64,000 bases of DNA. Origin: DATFQE01 sp963733845 (GTDB lineage: Bacteria; Actinomycetota; Thermoleophilia; Gaiellales; Gaiellaceae). The translations under genes were made by a program, and so were the position numbers. Location: the NCBI GenBank assembly GCA_963733845.1, contig CAVTEM010000007.1, positions 1,204,715-1,268,714 of the forward strand. Direction: 5' to 3'. The notes under the pieces are model-generated. The model was not told the origin of the DNA, did not search any database, and worked only from the letters and a program-made list of their open reading frames with translations. How positions within the stretch are numbered: the first letter of the stretch is position 1; every line of letters begins with the position of its first letter. Shown here one piece after another: positions 7,281 through 15,650 of this stretch.

Positions 7281-7527
7281 CCGCCAGAAGCTCCTCGAGC
7301 TGCTCGATCTCCTCGATCGTCTCGACGAGCGCGAGGTACGCGAACGGGTGGTGGAACGCGTCCAGCGCCAGCTCGGGCATCACTTCCACGGCGAAGAACT
7401 CATCCGTCCGCAGATCGAGCACCTCGACCGTGATCGTCTTGCGGTCGGGGCCCCAGTACAGCGCCACGTCGATCCCGGCGCTCGACCGGTGGGCCAACTC
7501 CTTGCGATGTGTGCGCGTTGCGGCCAT
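7276..7527 (-). CDS. Small conserved protein (83 aa), paralogue of the 685-945 product
   Basis: Family not recognised. The 83-aa soluble protein shares IDVALYWGP..ITVEVLDL..FFAVEV and HHPFAYLA with the protein at 685, and ends in a Glu/Leu-rich helix (VETIEEIEQLEELLAA) that could form a coiled coil. CAAGGAGAGCC precedes the ATG. It sits between the sigma factor (same strand, downstream) and the divergent thioredoxin gene. The 19-bp motif lies ~62 nt upstream, suggesting the same control as the sigma factor. Confidence 0.75.
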   Translation of the reverse strand: MAATRTHRKELAHRSSAGIDVALYWGPDRKTITVEVLDLRTDEFFAVEVMPELALDAFHHPFAYLALVETIEEIEQLEELLAA

Positions 7528-7588
7528 GTCGGCTCTCCTTGGTTCGAGTGAGACCTGTTTCGGTCGCTGTCACTCTGGGCTGCCTTGA

Positions 7589-7616
7589 CCGCGCTCGCAT
7601 CGGCGACATCGCCGGT
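7589..7616 (-). promoter_or_regulatory. 19-bp motif copy upstream of the small-protein gene
   Basis: The minus strand reads GGCGATGTCGCCGATGCGA, matching the sigma upstream copy over 22 bp with two mismatches. It lies in the divergent gap to the thioredoxin gene at 7657, so it could influence both genes. Confidence 0.5.
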
Positions 7617-7656
7617 TTGCCGCCGGCGAGCGGGACCGGTCTGATAGGAAGCCTCG

Positions 7657-8220
7657 ATGGCGAGCGACGTCGATACGGCCGAATTCGAGCGCGAGGTGGT
7701 CGAGCGCTCCCACGAGGTGCCCGTAGTCGTCGACTTCTGGGCCGAGTGGTGCGGGCCCTGCCGCGTGCTGGGGCCTGTGCTCGAGCGCGAGGCCGAGGCG
7801 CGAGACATCGTGCTCGTGAAGGTCGATGTGGACGCGAATCCCGACCTTGCGAACCGCTACGACGTGCGCGGGATCCCGGCCGTGAAGGCGTTCAAGAAGG
7901 GGCGCGTCGTCTCCGAGTTCACGGGCGCGCTACCGCCTGCCTCCGTGGCGAGCTTCCTCGACGAGCTGACGGCGCCGTCGGAGGCGTCGCGGCTCGTCGA
8001 CGACTTGCGGGCACGTGGGGAGCGGCCCGAGGTGGTCGCGGCGCTGGGCGAGGAGGATTACGAGCGTGCGTTCCGGCTGTTGCTCGAGGAGCTGGAGGAC
8101 GCCGACGCAGAGGAACGCGAGGAGATCCGTCAGTTGATGGTCGCGCTCTTCGGCGAGCTCGGCCAGGAAGACCCGGTGGCGGCTCGCTACCGGCGCCGCC
8201 TCGCTGCCGCCCTCTACTGA
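7657..8220 (+). CDS. Thioredoxin-domain protein with helical C-terminal tail (CnoX/YbbN-like)
   Basis: A 187-aa cytoplasmic protein. The N-terminal thioredoxin fold has the redox motif WAEWCGPC (~residues 28-35) and the cis-proline region VRGIPAVKAFKKG. The C-terminal ~80 residues are helical (YERAFRLLLEEL..REEIRQLMVALFGELG) and resemble the final TPR-like part of CnoX/YbbN co-chaperones, though shorter than in E. coli (284 aa). It likely protects or reduces client proteins. AGGAAG precedes the ATG. A hairpin immediately follows the stop, and the gene converges on the phosphoribosyltransferase with a 7-nt overlap. Confidence 0.85.
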   Translation: MASDVDTAEFEREVVERSHEVPVVVDFWAEWCGPCRVLGPVLEREAEARDIVLVKVDVDANPDLANRYDVRGIPAVKAFKKGRVVSEFTGALPPASVASFLDELTAPSEASRLVDDLRARGERPEVVAALGEEDYERAFRLLLEELEDADAEEREEIRQLMVALFGELGQEDPVAARYRRRLAAALY

Positions 8221-8829
8221 AGCTCGCCGGCCAGGAGGCCGGCGACGTACCACTCGTCGAGCGGGTCGAAGATGTCGTAGGCCTGGCCGACGACGGCGAT
8301 CTGCTCCAGCGCGTGCGGACAGACGACGGCGTCGGCTTCCGCTTGCGAGGCGCTCGAGCCCGTCCACGTGGCCGACGGGGGTCGCTGCGATCAGGGTGCC
8401 GGCGCTCCGGGCCCGCGCCCAGCGGCAGGCGGCGGCGAGCGTCAGCCCCGTGATCAGGCCGTCGTCGACGAGCACCGCGACGCGGCCCGCTACGGGAAGC
8501 GGCTCGTGCTCGAGCCGCTGCTCGAGGGCGCGTGCGCTGCGCCGGGCGCGTTCGACCACGGGCTCGACCTGCTCGGCCGGCACACCGTGTCCCTCGCGCA
8601 GGTAGGCAGGGCCTTCGGCGGTCGTGGCGCCGAGCCGCAGCCCGAAGGCGTTGACCCGCTCGACGTCGACGGCGGTCAGGGGCGCCTGGAGCGCGCGGGC
8701 GACCTCGACCGCGACTGCGACGCCGCCTCGGGCCACGCCGACCACAACGGGATCGTCCAGATCGAGCGCTACGACGTCCTCGCTCAGCAGGCGGCCGGCC
8801 GCCTCCCGGTCGCGAAACAGAGGCTCCAT
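8214..8829 (-). CDS. Phosphoribosyltransferase family protein (frame-interrupted)
   Basis: A type I PRT-fold protein of about 204 aa that would bind PRPP or act on nucleobase-like substrates. The start FRDREAAGRLL and VVGVARGGVAVA are typical of the erythromycin-esterase-neighbour/ComF-like group, and VAVLVDDGLITGLTLAAA is the PRPP loop. After HVDGLERLAS the frame must skip one G near 8341 to continue as EADAVVCPHALEQIAVVGQA and YDIFDPLDEWYVAG, the expected family ending; the total then fits a whole number of codons. The alternative start is GTG at 8847. Probably intact in the cell. Confidence 0.75.
8224..8245 (+). terminator. Hairpin after the thioredoxin gene
   Basis: TCGCCGGCC-AGGA-GGCCGGCGA is a perfect 9-bp stem with a 4-nt loop beginning 4 nt after the thioredoxin stop. 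No U tract follows. It lies within the 3' coding end of the convergent phosphoribosyltransferase gene, so it may be fortuitous. Confidence 0.4.
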
Positions 8830-8915
8830 CCACGAGACGATTCGCACCGTCCGATTGTCGCCTGTGGCTGGGCGGATCGGCCGTCGTGCCTGCGCGGGTC
8901 CGTATTGTCCAGGGC

Positions 8916-9749
8916 GTGAAGCTGGTCGTCACCGGCGCGAGCGGGAAGGCCGGCCGGGCGGTCGTCGCCGAGCTGCTCTGGCACGAGCACGACGTGCTCG
9001 GGGTCGACGCCATCGCGCCGGAGGAGGAGGTCACGCCGTCGCTCCAGGCCGACCTGACCGACTTCGGCCAGACCGTGGAGTGCCTCGCCGGCGCCGAGGC
9101 AGTCGTGCACCTGGCCGCGATTCCGGCGCCCGGGATCCGCACCGACGAGACCACCTTCCAGACGAACATCCGCAGCACCTACAACGTCTTCGAGGCGGCC
9201 CGCGTCCTCGGCCTCGCCCGCGTCGTTTGGGCCTCCAGCGAGACGATCCTCGGGCTGCCGTTCGACCGCGAGCAGCCGGCCTACGCGCCGATCGACGAGG
9301 AGCACCCACCGTATCCGGAGTCGAGCTACGCGCTCTCGAAGCTGCTCGGCGAGGAGCTCGGTCGCCAGTTCCACCGCTGGAACGGCACGCCTCACGTCGC
9401 GCTGCGCTTCTCGAACATCATGGAGCCGGAGGACTACTCGTACTTCGCGTCGTTCTGGGACGACCCTCGGCTGCGCCGGTGGAACCTCTGGGGCTACGTG
9501 GACGCGCGTGACGTCGCTGCGTGCTGCCGGCTGGCGCTCGAGGCGGAAGTCGGTGCCGAGCACTTCATCGTCGCGGCCGCGGACACCGTGATGAACCGGC
9601 CCAGCCGCGAGCTGATGGCGGAGGTCTTCCCGTCCGTGCCCTATCGGCCGGGCGACGGCGACTTCGACACGCTGCTCTCGATCGAGAAGGCGCGAAGGAT
9701 GCTGGGGTACGAGCCACAGCACTCCTGGCGCGACCACGTCGAGGGATGA
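8916..9749 (+). CDS. NAD(P)-dependent epimerase/dehydratase (extended SDR)
   Basis: A 277-aa Rossmann-fold protein. The nucleotide-binding motif VTGASGKAGRAV is at the extreme N-terminus, then LAGAEAVVHLAAIPAPG, and the catalytic YxxxK as SSYALSKLLGEELG (~residue 142). It is an extended SDR acting on a nucleotide sugar or other substrate; which one cannot be told. GTG 8916 is chosen because homologues start just before VTGASG; an upstream GTG (8886) is possible. It is divergent from the phosphoribosyltransferase and overlaps the double-cupin gene (ATGA). Confidence 0.85.
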   Translation: MKLVVTGASGKAGRAVVAELLWHEHDVLGVDAIAPEEEVTPSLQADLTDFGQTVECLAGAEAVVHLAAIPAPGIRTDETTFQTNIRSTYNVFEAARVLGLARVVWASSETILGLPFDREQPAYAPIDEEHPPYPESSYALSKLLGEELGRQFHRWNGTPHVALRFSNIMEPEDYSYFASFWDDPRLRRWNLWGYVDARDVAACCRLALEAEVGAEHFIVAAADTVMNRPSRELMAEVFPSVPYRPGDGDFDTLLSIEKARRMLGYEPQHSWRDHVEG

Positions 9750-10525
9750 GCGTGGATCGGCATACTCGCGTCGTGGCAGGGGTCGTTCACCTGGCCGGCG
9801 AGGGCGAGGAGCTGTTCGGCGGCAGGATCGTGCTGAAGGCGACCTTCGACCAGCTCTGCATCACGGAGTCGTGGTTCTCGAGCGCGCGCGACGGAGCGAG
9901 CCCGCACCTCCACAAAGAGCACGTCGACTCCTTCTACGTCATCGAAGGCGGGCTGGCGGTCCTGATCGACGACGAGGAGGTCGTGCTCGGGCCGGGCGGA
10001 TTCGCCTCGGCGCCGCCGGAGCTCGTGCACGGGTTCCGGACGACCATGCCCACGCGCTTCCTCAACTTCCACACGCCCGACGGGCGCTTCGCGGACAACC
10101 TGCGCGAGCGGAACCGGGGCGAGCCGGGCGGCTTCGACAGCGTCGACGCCGAGCCGGGCACGGGCATCGCCGGCTCCAACGGCGTGGTCCTGCAGCCCGG
10201 CGAGGGCGAGCGGCTGGAGGCGAACCGGCGGGTCGCGACGATCAAGGCCGGCCGCGAGGAGCTGGCCCTGATCGAGTTCGAGCTCGAGCCCGGCTTCGAG
10301 GGCCCTGCGCCGCACACTCACGACGACCACGTCGACTCGTTCTACGTGCTCGAGGGCGAGGCCGAGTTCGAGGTCGAGGGCAAGAAGCTGCTCCTGGGAC
10401 CCGGCTCCTTCGTGGCAGCGCCGCCGGGAGTCGAGCACACGTTCGCCGTGGGGCCGGGCCGCAGCCGGCTACTGAACATCCATGCGCCGAGCGTCGGCTT
10501 CCACGAGTGGCTACGGGGGATCTGA
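9746..10525 (+). CDS. Double-cupin (bicupin) protein
   Basis: A 259-aa protein with two cupin barrels. Each has the metal-binding motif 1: PHLHKEHVDSFYVIEGG (~residues 53-69) and PHTHDDHVDSFYVLEGE (~residues 190-206). Each is followed by motif 2, G(P)xGFASAPPELVHGF and GPGSFVAAPPGVEHTF. The His-x-His...Glu...His sets appear complete in both halves, so two metal sites are likely. Substrate unknown. It is translationally coupled to the upstream epimerase gene, which hints at sugar or small-molecule modification. Confidence 0.85.
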   Translation: MSVDRHTRVVAGVVHLAGEGEELFGGRIVLKATFDQLCITESWFSSARDGASPHLHKEHVDSFYVIEGGLAVLIDDEEVVLGPGGFASAPPELVHGFRTTMPTRFLNFHTPDGRFADNLRERNRGEPGGFDSVDAEPGTGIAGSNGVVLQPGEGERLEANRRVATIKAGREELALIEFELEPGFEGPAPHTHDDHVDSFYVLEGEAEFEVEGKKLLLGPGSFVAAPPGVEHTFAVGPGRSRLLNIHAPSVGFHEWLRGI

Positions 10526-10578
10526 AGAGCGGTTGGAGCGAGAACCCGCGGTGCGATGCGGCGAAGCATCGTGACGCT

Positions 10579-10776
10579 TCATCGTCCAAACGCCCACGCC
10601 ACCATCAGCGGCAGCTCTTCGTGCGGGAACCTGTCGCTCGTGCGATACGACGCCTCGATCATGATGATTTCGACGCCGGCATCCCGAAGCGCGGTCGCCC
10701 ATCGGGTGGCGTCTGTCGCGGAAGAACTACTCCCAGGGCCCCGCGGACGAAGGAGCACCGGAAGCGACTCGAGCAA
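10579..10776 (-). CDS. Uncharacterised 65-aa protein or gene remnant
   Basis: No family recognised. The frame encodes TDATRWATALRDAGVEIIM and IEASYRTSDRFPHEELPLM, which reads like the C-terminal end of a larger enzyme; the N-terminal 20 residues are low in structure. It is isolated between the cupin gene and a broken SRPBCC gene, in a stretch (10526-10857) otherwise without an identifiable gene. It is most likely a remnant. Confidence 0.3.
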   Translation of the reverse strand: MLESLPVLLRPRGPGSSSSATDATRWATALRDAGVEIIMIEASYRTSDRFPHEELPLMVAWAFGR

Positions 10777-10857
10777 ACGCTAGCGGCCTGTAACCGCATC
10801 CTGGGCGCAGAGGATCGCCTGCAGAATCTGGAGCCGAAGTAGGGCAAGGGCCACTCC

Positions 10858-11317
10858 GTGCGCGAGATCGAGAACCGCTTCTGATCGGCGGTATCGACGA
10901 CCTCTGGTTGGCGCTCACCGATCCCCGCCGTCTCGCCCGCTGGACTCGGTGAGGTAGAAGGCGACCTCCGCCTCGGCGGTGAGTACGAGCTTCCGCTTCT
11001 TTGCCAGCGGATCGGAAGGCACTGGCGCGTGGAAGCGTGCGAGCCCCGCGGCGGCTGCTATGCGGTGACCGATGGCCCTGGACCAGCCAGACGAGGACGT
11101 CATCGAGGCCACGCTGGCCGCCGACGGCGACCAGACCATCCTGGTCTGGGAGGAACGGGGCATGCCGGTCGACCAGCTCGCCGGCTACGGGGCCGGGGTG
11201 CAGATCCATGTCGAAGATCTTGCTGCCTACCTGGCCGGGCGTGAACGCTGCGATGCAGCCGCCAGGTTCGCCGAGCTGTTCCCTACCTATCAACAGTTGG
11301 CCGTCAACGTCGGCTAG
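10858..11317 (+). pseudogene. SRPBCC / AHSA1-like domain protein, multiply frame-shifted
   Basis: Pieces of one START-like (Aha1 homology) domain are spread over all three frames: VREIENRF, IDDLWLALTDPRRLARW, then after one extra base GEVEGDLRLGGEYELP and WRVEACEPR, then in the last frame DQPDEDVIEATLAADGDQT, AGYGAGVQIHVEDLAAYL and a family-typical end. The order and spacing fit one ~150-residue protein. At least three frame changes are needed, including one in the direction opposite to those elsewhere in the window, and in-frame stops occur, so decay is more likely here than error alone. Confidence 0.6.
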
Positions 11318-11355
11318 TTACTACTCAGACAAACGAGCCTGGAGAATGGCAGCTG

Positions 11356-12150
11356 ATGGCAACTGTGCAGGAGTACCTCGACGCGTACGACCGGCAGCTT
11401 CGTGCGGACGCCGAAACCCCGAGTGCGGTGGCCGTGACGCGCCTCGGCCCGCTGAGGCTCGTGACGTTCGCGGGCGGTCGGGGTTTCGTCACCTACCGGG
11501 ATCTCGGAGGTGCGGATGGCGCGGTGATCGCCCGGTGGGTGGAGGGCGCTCTTGCGCACTACCGTGAGGATCCTGGGATAACCCGAGTCGAGTGGAAGAC
11601 GCGCGCGCACGATCACGCGCCGGCGCTTCACGACGCGCTCGTGCGAAATGGGTTCGTGCCCGGGGAGCCGGAGTCGATCATGATCGGCGAAGCCGCTCTC
11701 CTGGCGGTTGACGTTCCATTGCCGAAGGGGATCCACCTCCGGCGGGTCACGAGCGAGCCGGACGTCCGCGCGCTCAGTGCGATGCAGGAAGAGGTCTTCG
11801 GGGGCGGGTTCGCCCAAGAGATGGCAGATGCGCTGCTCCGAAGACTGGGGTTCGGGGATGGGATGGAACTCTGGGTGGCAGAGGCCGACGGAGAGATCGT
11901 CAGCTCCGGCCGCCTGGAGCCGGTGCCCGCCACGGAGTTCGCCGGGATCTGGGGCGGCGCCACGCGACCGGAATGGCGTGGGCGCGGGATCTACCGTGCG
12001 CTCACGGCGGCCCGTGCACGATCAGCGCTTGTGCTTGGCAAGAGGCTGATCCACAGCGACTCGACCGAAGAATCGCGCCCGATCCTCGAACGAGCGGGAC
12101 TAGTCAAGGTCTCGACGACGACGCCCTACCTGTGGGTCGCCGGCGGGTAG
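11356..12150 (+). CDS. GNAT family N-acetyltransferase (tandem fold)
   Basis: A 264-aa protein. The C-terminal half has the acetyl-CoA-binding pattern IWGGATRPEWRGRGIYRALTA (~residues 198-218, here quoted in part), with R/Q-x-x-G-x-G/A as RGRGIY, and LELWV/AEADGEIVSSGRL as the central strands. The N-terminal ~110 residues are a second, degenerate GNAT-like domain. Substrate unknown. GGAG lies ~10 nt upstream of the ATG. The 3' end forms one arm of a hairpin shared with the convergent hydrolase gene. Confidence 0.8.
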   Translation: MATVQEYLDAYDRQLRADAETPSAVAVTRLGPLRLVTFAGGRGFVTYRDLGGADGAVIARWVEGALAHYREDPGITRVEWKTRAHDHAPALHDALVRNGFVPGEPESIMIGEAALLAVDVPLPKGIHLRRVTSEPDVRALSAMQEEVFGGGFAQEMADALLRRLGFGDGMELWVAEADGEIVSSGRLEPVPATEFAGIWGGATRPEWRGRGIYRALTAARARSALVLGKRLIHSDSTEESRPILERAGLVKVSTTTPYLWVAGG

Positions 12151-12184
12151 GCGGGTCGGGCGACGCGCCTGCTACCCGCCGGCG
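12138..12184. terminator. Bidirectional hairpin between convergent genes
   Basis: CGCCGGCGGGTAG (12138-12150) pairs perfectly with CTACCCGCCGGCG (12172-12184), a 13-bp stem with a 21-nt loop. It includes both stop codons of the convergent GNAT and hydrolase genes. There is no T tract. It could terminate transcription from either side or stabilise both 3' ends. Confidence 0.6.
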
Positions 12185-12960
12185 GGCGCGTCGAGCAGGA
12201 AGTCCAGCAGGAGCGGATTGACGAGCTCGGGCGAGCGGATATCGGGCCGGTGCCCGCCGTCCGGGATCAGCTCCAGCCGTGCGTTCGGCAGCTCGGCGGC
12301 GATGCTCTCGGCGTGCTCGACCGGGACCGGCGCATCGGCCTCGCCGTGGACGATCAGCGTCGGGCAGGCGACCTGGCCGAGCAGGCGAGCCGGCCGTTGC
12401 CAGTCGAACTCGAGCTCCTGGGTGACGGCGACCTCCGGGCTCGCTTCCAGGCCGATCGCGATCATCTCGGCGGTCACTTCGGCGGAGTCCGGCTCCGTGA
12501 AGACCTGGTGCATGAAGGGCACGATGAACCCGGCCCAATCGGTCCGCAGGCTCTCGAGCCAGCTCGGGCTCGGAGGTGGCGGCTCGGCTTCGAGCTGCAT
12601 GTAGGGCGCGATCGCGACGATGCGGTCGAATCGATCGGGGTCGTCGGTGGCCAGAAGCACCGCGACGTTCATGCCTCGGGAGGCAGTGACGAGCGCCGCA
12701 CGCTCGATCCCGGAGGCCTCGAGAACCGCGAGCGCGTCGGCCGCGTGGAACGGAAAGTCGTAGCCGCGCTCCGGCCGCTCACTGGCGCCCGCGCCTCGCG
12801 GGTCGTAGGTAAGGACGGTCGCGTGCGACTGGAGGGCGGCCACCTGGTGGCCCACGACGCGCGCATCGACGATGTTCCACGTCGGCACGAACAGAATGGC
12901 CCGCTCGCCGCCGCCGTACCGGTACCAGGCGATCCGTGTCCCGTCGCCGCTCGTCGCCAT
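12172..12960 (-). CDS. Alpha/beta hydrolase
   Basis: A 262-aa alpha/beta-hydrolase fold protein. The oxyanion region is FVPTWNIVDARVVGH, then VLTYDPRGAGASERP. At the nucleophile elbow ALVTASRGMNVAVLL has S within A-S-R-G rather than G-x-S-x-G. The acid PTLIVHGEADAPVP and a late His in IPDGGHRPDI complete the triad. Similar domains are joined to adenylate cyclase or LuxR proteins in actinobacteria. Start ATG 12960; a GTG at 12993 would add 11 residues. It is the last gene of the minus-strand run MFS - GH15 fragment - K+ channel - hydrolase. Confidence 0.8.
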   Translation of the reverse strand: MATSGDGTRIAWYRYGGGERAILFVPTWNIVDARVVGHQVAALQSHATVLTYDPRGAGASERPERGYDFPFHAADALAVLEASGIERAALVTASRGMNVAVLLATDDPDRFDRIVAIAPYMQLEAEPPPPSPSWLESLRTDWAGFIVPFMHQVFTEPDSAEVTAEMIAIGLEASPEVAVTQELEFDWQRPARLLGQVACPTLIVHGEADAPVPVEHAESIAAELPNARLELIPDGGHRPDIRSPELVNPLLLDFLLDAPAGG

Positions 12961-12989
12961 GCCGTCCGCAACGCGGTTGGGCGCCGGGA

Positions 12990-13373
12990 TCACGCATCGA
13001 CGATACAACGCTCCGACGGGACGGCGGCAGCTCGTGTCGGCTGCCGGGTGAGCGGGTGGAGCGGCGACGTCTGCGACATCTTCCCCGCCAGCGTCGTGAC
13101 GAAGGTCAGGAGAATCCCGATGCCGACGAGCACGTAGCCGGCGGTGAAGAGCTTGCCGACGTCCGTCTGTGGCGCGAAGTCGCCGTAGCCGACGGTGGTC
13201 AGCGTGACCACGCTGAAGTACAGCGCGTCGACGAAGCGAAGGCCCTCGACGAGCGAGTAGAACGCTGTGCCGCTGACGATCGCGATCAGGGTGAGGAGCC
13301 CGAGCGAGACGAACTGGGGGTCGCGGCGGAGCGCCCAGATCGCGCGGATCATGCCGAGCAGGAGCAGCGGCAC
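12990..13373 (-). CDS. Two-TM potassium channel, copy 2
   Basis: A 127-aa paralogue of the channel at 5944-6315, with the same two-helix/pore-loop layout and filter LTTVGYGDFAP. It starts at GTG 13373, 2 nt after the stop of the truncated GH15 gene, so it is co-transcribed. The C-terminal tail differs completely from copy 1 (basic, PTRAAAVPSERC), and no RCK domain is present. The linked occurrence of a GH15 gene and this channel in both parts of the window points to an ancient segmental duplication or a functional link such as osmotic stress. Confidence 0.88.
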   Translation of the reverse strand: MPLLLLGMIRAIWALRRDPQFVSLGLLTLIAIVSGTAFYSLVEGLRFVDALYFSVVTLTTVGYGDFAPQTDVGKLFTAGYVLVGIGILLTFVTTLAGKMSQTSPLHPLTRQPTRAAAVPSERCIVDA

Positions 13374-13375
13374 GG

Positions 13376-13978
13376 CTAGGCCACCGAGCTGCGTTCGAGG
13401 GGCGAGTTGGACGAGGCCCAGTCGGTCCAGTACGACTCGGTGTCGGCGAGCGCTCGCAGCGGATCGATCGGAGCGGGTCCGGCCTCGCCGGCCGGCTGCC
13501 AGGTGAGGACGAAGGGGATGAGCTCGCCTGCCGTGACGAAGAAGTCCGCCACCACCGCGGAGCCCTCCTGGCGCGTTTCGACCGGGGTGCGGAGCCAGAG
13601 GCTGTCCGGCTCCGCGAAGCGGACCCTGAGGTCCATCCGCACACGCACGCGGCCGCGGACGCCCTCGGCCAGGCGCACGATGCTGGGCGCCTGGCTTCTC
13701 GGTGGCATGAAGTCGACGAGGCGGATCGAGCCCTCGGCGTTCTCGAAATCCGTCTCGAGGACGAGCGTGTCGCGGCGGTAGCGGCGGCGAGTCGCCGGCA
13801 CACGCCCTGCGGGCGCAATCTGCCAGCGGCCGTTCTCCTCGTCGCCGAGCAGGGCGGCGAACGAGGCTGCCGGGTCGAAGCGTGGCAGGCAGAACCAGTC
13901 GATCGAGCCCTTGTCGTCGACGCGCGCTGCCGAGCGCGTGTCGCCCAGCAGCGCGTAGTCCTCGATCCGAAGTGTCAT
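13376..13978 (-). CDS. Truncated GH15 protein (N-terminal beta-sandwich domain only)
   Basis: The 200-aa product matches only the N-terminal domain of the full GH15 protein at 1789: IEDYALLGDTRSAARV, IDWFCLPRFDPAASF, and a strand-rich region ending ADTESYWTDWASS. At the point where the (alpha/alpha)6 catalytic domain should begin (W..WxxxxxYxGRW) there is a short unrelated tail and a stop. Catalytic acids are absent, so it cannot hydrolyse glycosides. It is a deletion remnant, or a standalone domain with a binding role. It lies 19 nt downstream of the MFS gene in the same operon. Confidence 0.75.
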   Translation of the reverse strand: MTLRIEDYALLGDTRSAARVDDKGSIDWFCLPRFDPAASFAALLGDEENGRWQIAPAGRVPATRRRYRRDTLVLETDFENAEGSIRLVDFMPPRSQAPSIVRLAEGVRGRVRVRMDLRVRFAEPDSLWLRTPVETRQEGSAVVADFFVTAGELIPFVLTWQPAGEAGPAPIDPLRALADTESYWTDWASSNSPLERSSVA

Positions 13979-13997
13979 CAGGATCGCCTCTTTCCGC

Positions 13998-15569
13998 CTA
14001 AGCGGCCCGGGCGGAATCGACGACCGGCCGCCGCAGCTCGGGCGCGGCTTCCGCTTCGCCGGCGACCGTCTCGCGGGCCGGCAGGAAGCGGGCTACGAAC
14101 ACGGCCGTGACGGCTGCGAGCGCCGCGGCGACGAGGAGACCGGTGCCCATGGCCTGCGTGAAGGCGTCGCCCGTCGTGGCGAGCAGGCCGGAGGCGGCCT
14201 CCGGTGGCAGCTGTGCGGCGATCGCGGTGGAGGCGCCGACCGAGTCCTCGGCTCCTGCCTGCGCCTGAGCGGGCAGGCCACCCAGCGAGCCCTCGACGTC
14301 GTTCGTGTAGAGGGAGCTGACGAGTGAGCCGATCACGGCCACGCCGAGGGCGCCGGAGACCATGCGTGCGACGGTGTTGGTCGCCGAAGCAACGCCCGAC
14401 TTGGCCGCGGGAACGGCGCCGACCACCGCTTCGGTCGCAGGGGCCATGACCCAGCCCATGGCGAGCGTCGTCCCGAAGAACCAGGCCATCAGCGTGAAGG
14501 TCCCCGTGTCGGGTCCCCAGAGCGTTGTCAGCGCGAACGCGACTGCGAGGCCCGCCAGTCCCGCCGCGACCACCTTGGCGGTGCCGAGATGCCTGACCGC
14601 CTTGCTCGACGAGCCGGCCCCGATCATCAGTCCGAGCGCCATCGGGCTCATCACGACGCCGGCCTCGATCGCGCTGTAGCCGTGGGCGAACTGCAGGTAC
14701 TGGGTCAGGGCGAAGATCCCGCCCAGCAGGGCGAAGAACGCCACGCTGACCGCCGCTGTGCTGACGCTGAAGCGGGCATTGCGGAAGAAGCCGAGGTCGA
14801 GCATCGGCTCGGCGACGCGCCGCTCCCACCAGAAGAACGCGGCGAGCAGCACGACGCTCAGGCCGATTGAGCCAAGCGCGAGGCCACTCAGCCAGCCCTG
14901 CTCGGGCGCCTCGATGATCGCGTAGACGAGGACGCTGAACCCGGCCGTCGAGAGCGCGGCTCCCGGCAGGTCGAAGGCACCGGGCTTTGGATCACGGCTC
15001 TCGGGCACGTAGCGGATGCCGAGCAAGAGCGCCGCGGCCGCGAAGGGCACGTTGACCAGGAAGACGGACGACCAGGCGAACCACTCGAGCAGCAACCCGC
15101 CGGCGAGCGGGCCGAGTCCGATCCCGACTGCGGCCAGAGCGGCCCAGATCCCGATCGCCTTGCCGCGTTCCTCGCCTTTGAAGAGGTTGGCGATGATCGA
15201 CAGGGTGGCGGGCATGATCAACGCGGCGCCCACTCCCATCGCCGCGCGTACGGCGATCACCTGGTCGGCCGAGTCGGCGACGAGGGCGGCGAGGCTGGCG
15301 AGCCCGAAGATGGACACGCCGGCCTGGAAGGCGAGCTTGCGCCCGTAGCGGTCGCCGAGCGTGCCGAACACGAGCAGTAGGCCCGCGAAGACGAGCAGAT
15401 ACGAGTCGACCATCCACTGCAGCTTCGAGTTGGAGGCGCCGAACTCGTCCTGCATCGTCGGCAGGGCGACGTTGAGAATCGTCGTGTCGAGCCCGATGAT
15501 CACCAGGCTCAGCGAGAGCACGCCGAGGGTCTTCCAGCGGCGGGCGTAGTGGACGGGGTCGAGCGTCAT
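13998..15569 (-). CDS. MFS drug-type exporter, DHA2 (EmrB/QacA) family
   Basis: A 523-aa inner-membrane proton-coupled exporter with about 14 hydrophobic segments. Motif A is GTLGDRYGRKLAFQ between TM2 and TM3; motif D1 is DTTILNVALPTMQ in TM1; motif C is GIGLGPLAGGLL in TM5. The start at 15569 is supported by AAAGGAG ~10 nt upstream; an in-frame upstream extension would cross the promoter region. It heads the minus-strand operon with the GH15 fragment, K+ channel and hydrolase. It is divergent from the LuxR regulator at 15728, which could control it. The 19-bp motif lies ~82 nt upstream. Confidence 0.92.
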   Translation of the reverse strand: MTLDPVHYARRWKTLGVLSLSLVIIGLDTTILNVALPTMQDEFGASNSKLQWMVDSYLLVFAGLLLVFGTLGDRYGRKLAFQAGVSIFGLASLAALVADSADQVIAVRAAMGVGAALIMPATLSIIANLFKGEERGKAIGIWAALAAVGIGLGPLAGGLLLEWFAWSSVFLVNVPFAAAALLLGIRYVPESRDPKPGAFDLPGAALSTAGFSVLVYAIIEAPEQGWLSGLALGSIGLSVVLLAAFFWWERRVAEPMLDLGFFRNARFSVSTAAVSVAFFALLGGIFALTQYLQFAHGYSAIEAGVVMSPMALGLMIGAGSSSKAVRHLGTAKVVAAGLAGLAVAFALTTLWGPDTGTFTLMAWFFGTTLAMGWVMAPATEAVVGAVPAAKSGVASATNTVARMVSGALGVAVIGSLVSSLYTNDVEGSLGGLPAQAQAGAEDSVGASTAIAAQLPPEAASGLLATTGDAFTQAMGTGLLVAAALAAVTAVFVARFLPARETVAGEAEAAPELRRPVVDSARAA

Positions 15570-15650
15570 GACGCTGCACTCCTTTTGGGTTCGAGAGCGG
15601 TTCGGTTTGTCGTTTCCATCGCTCTCCACGATCGCGGCACGAGCCCGGGA

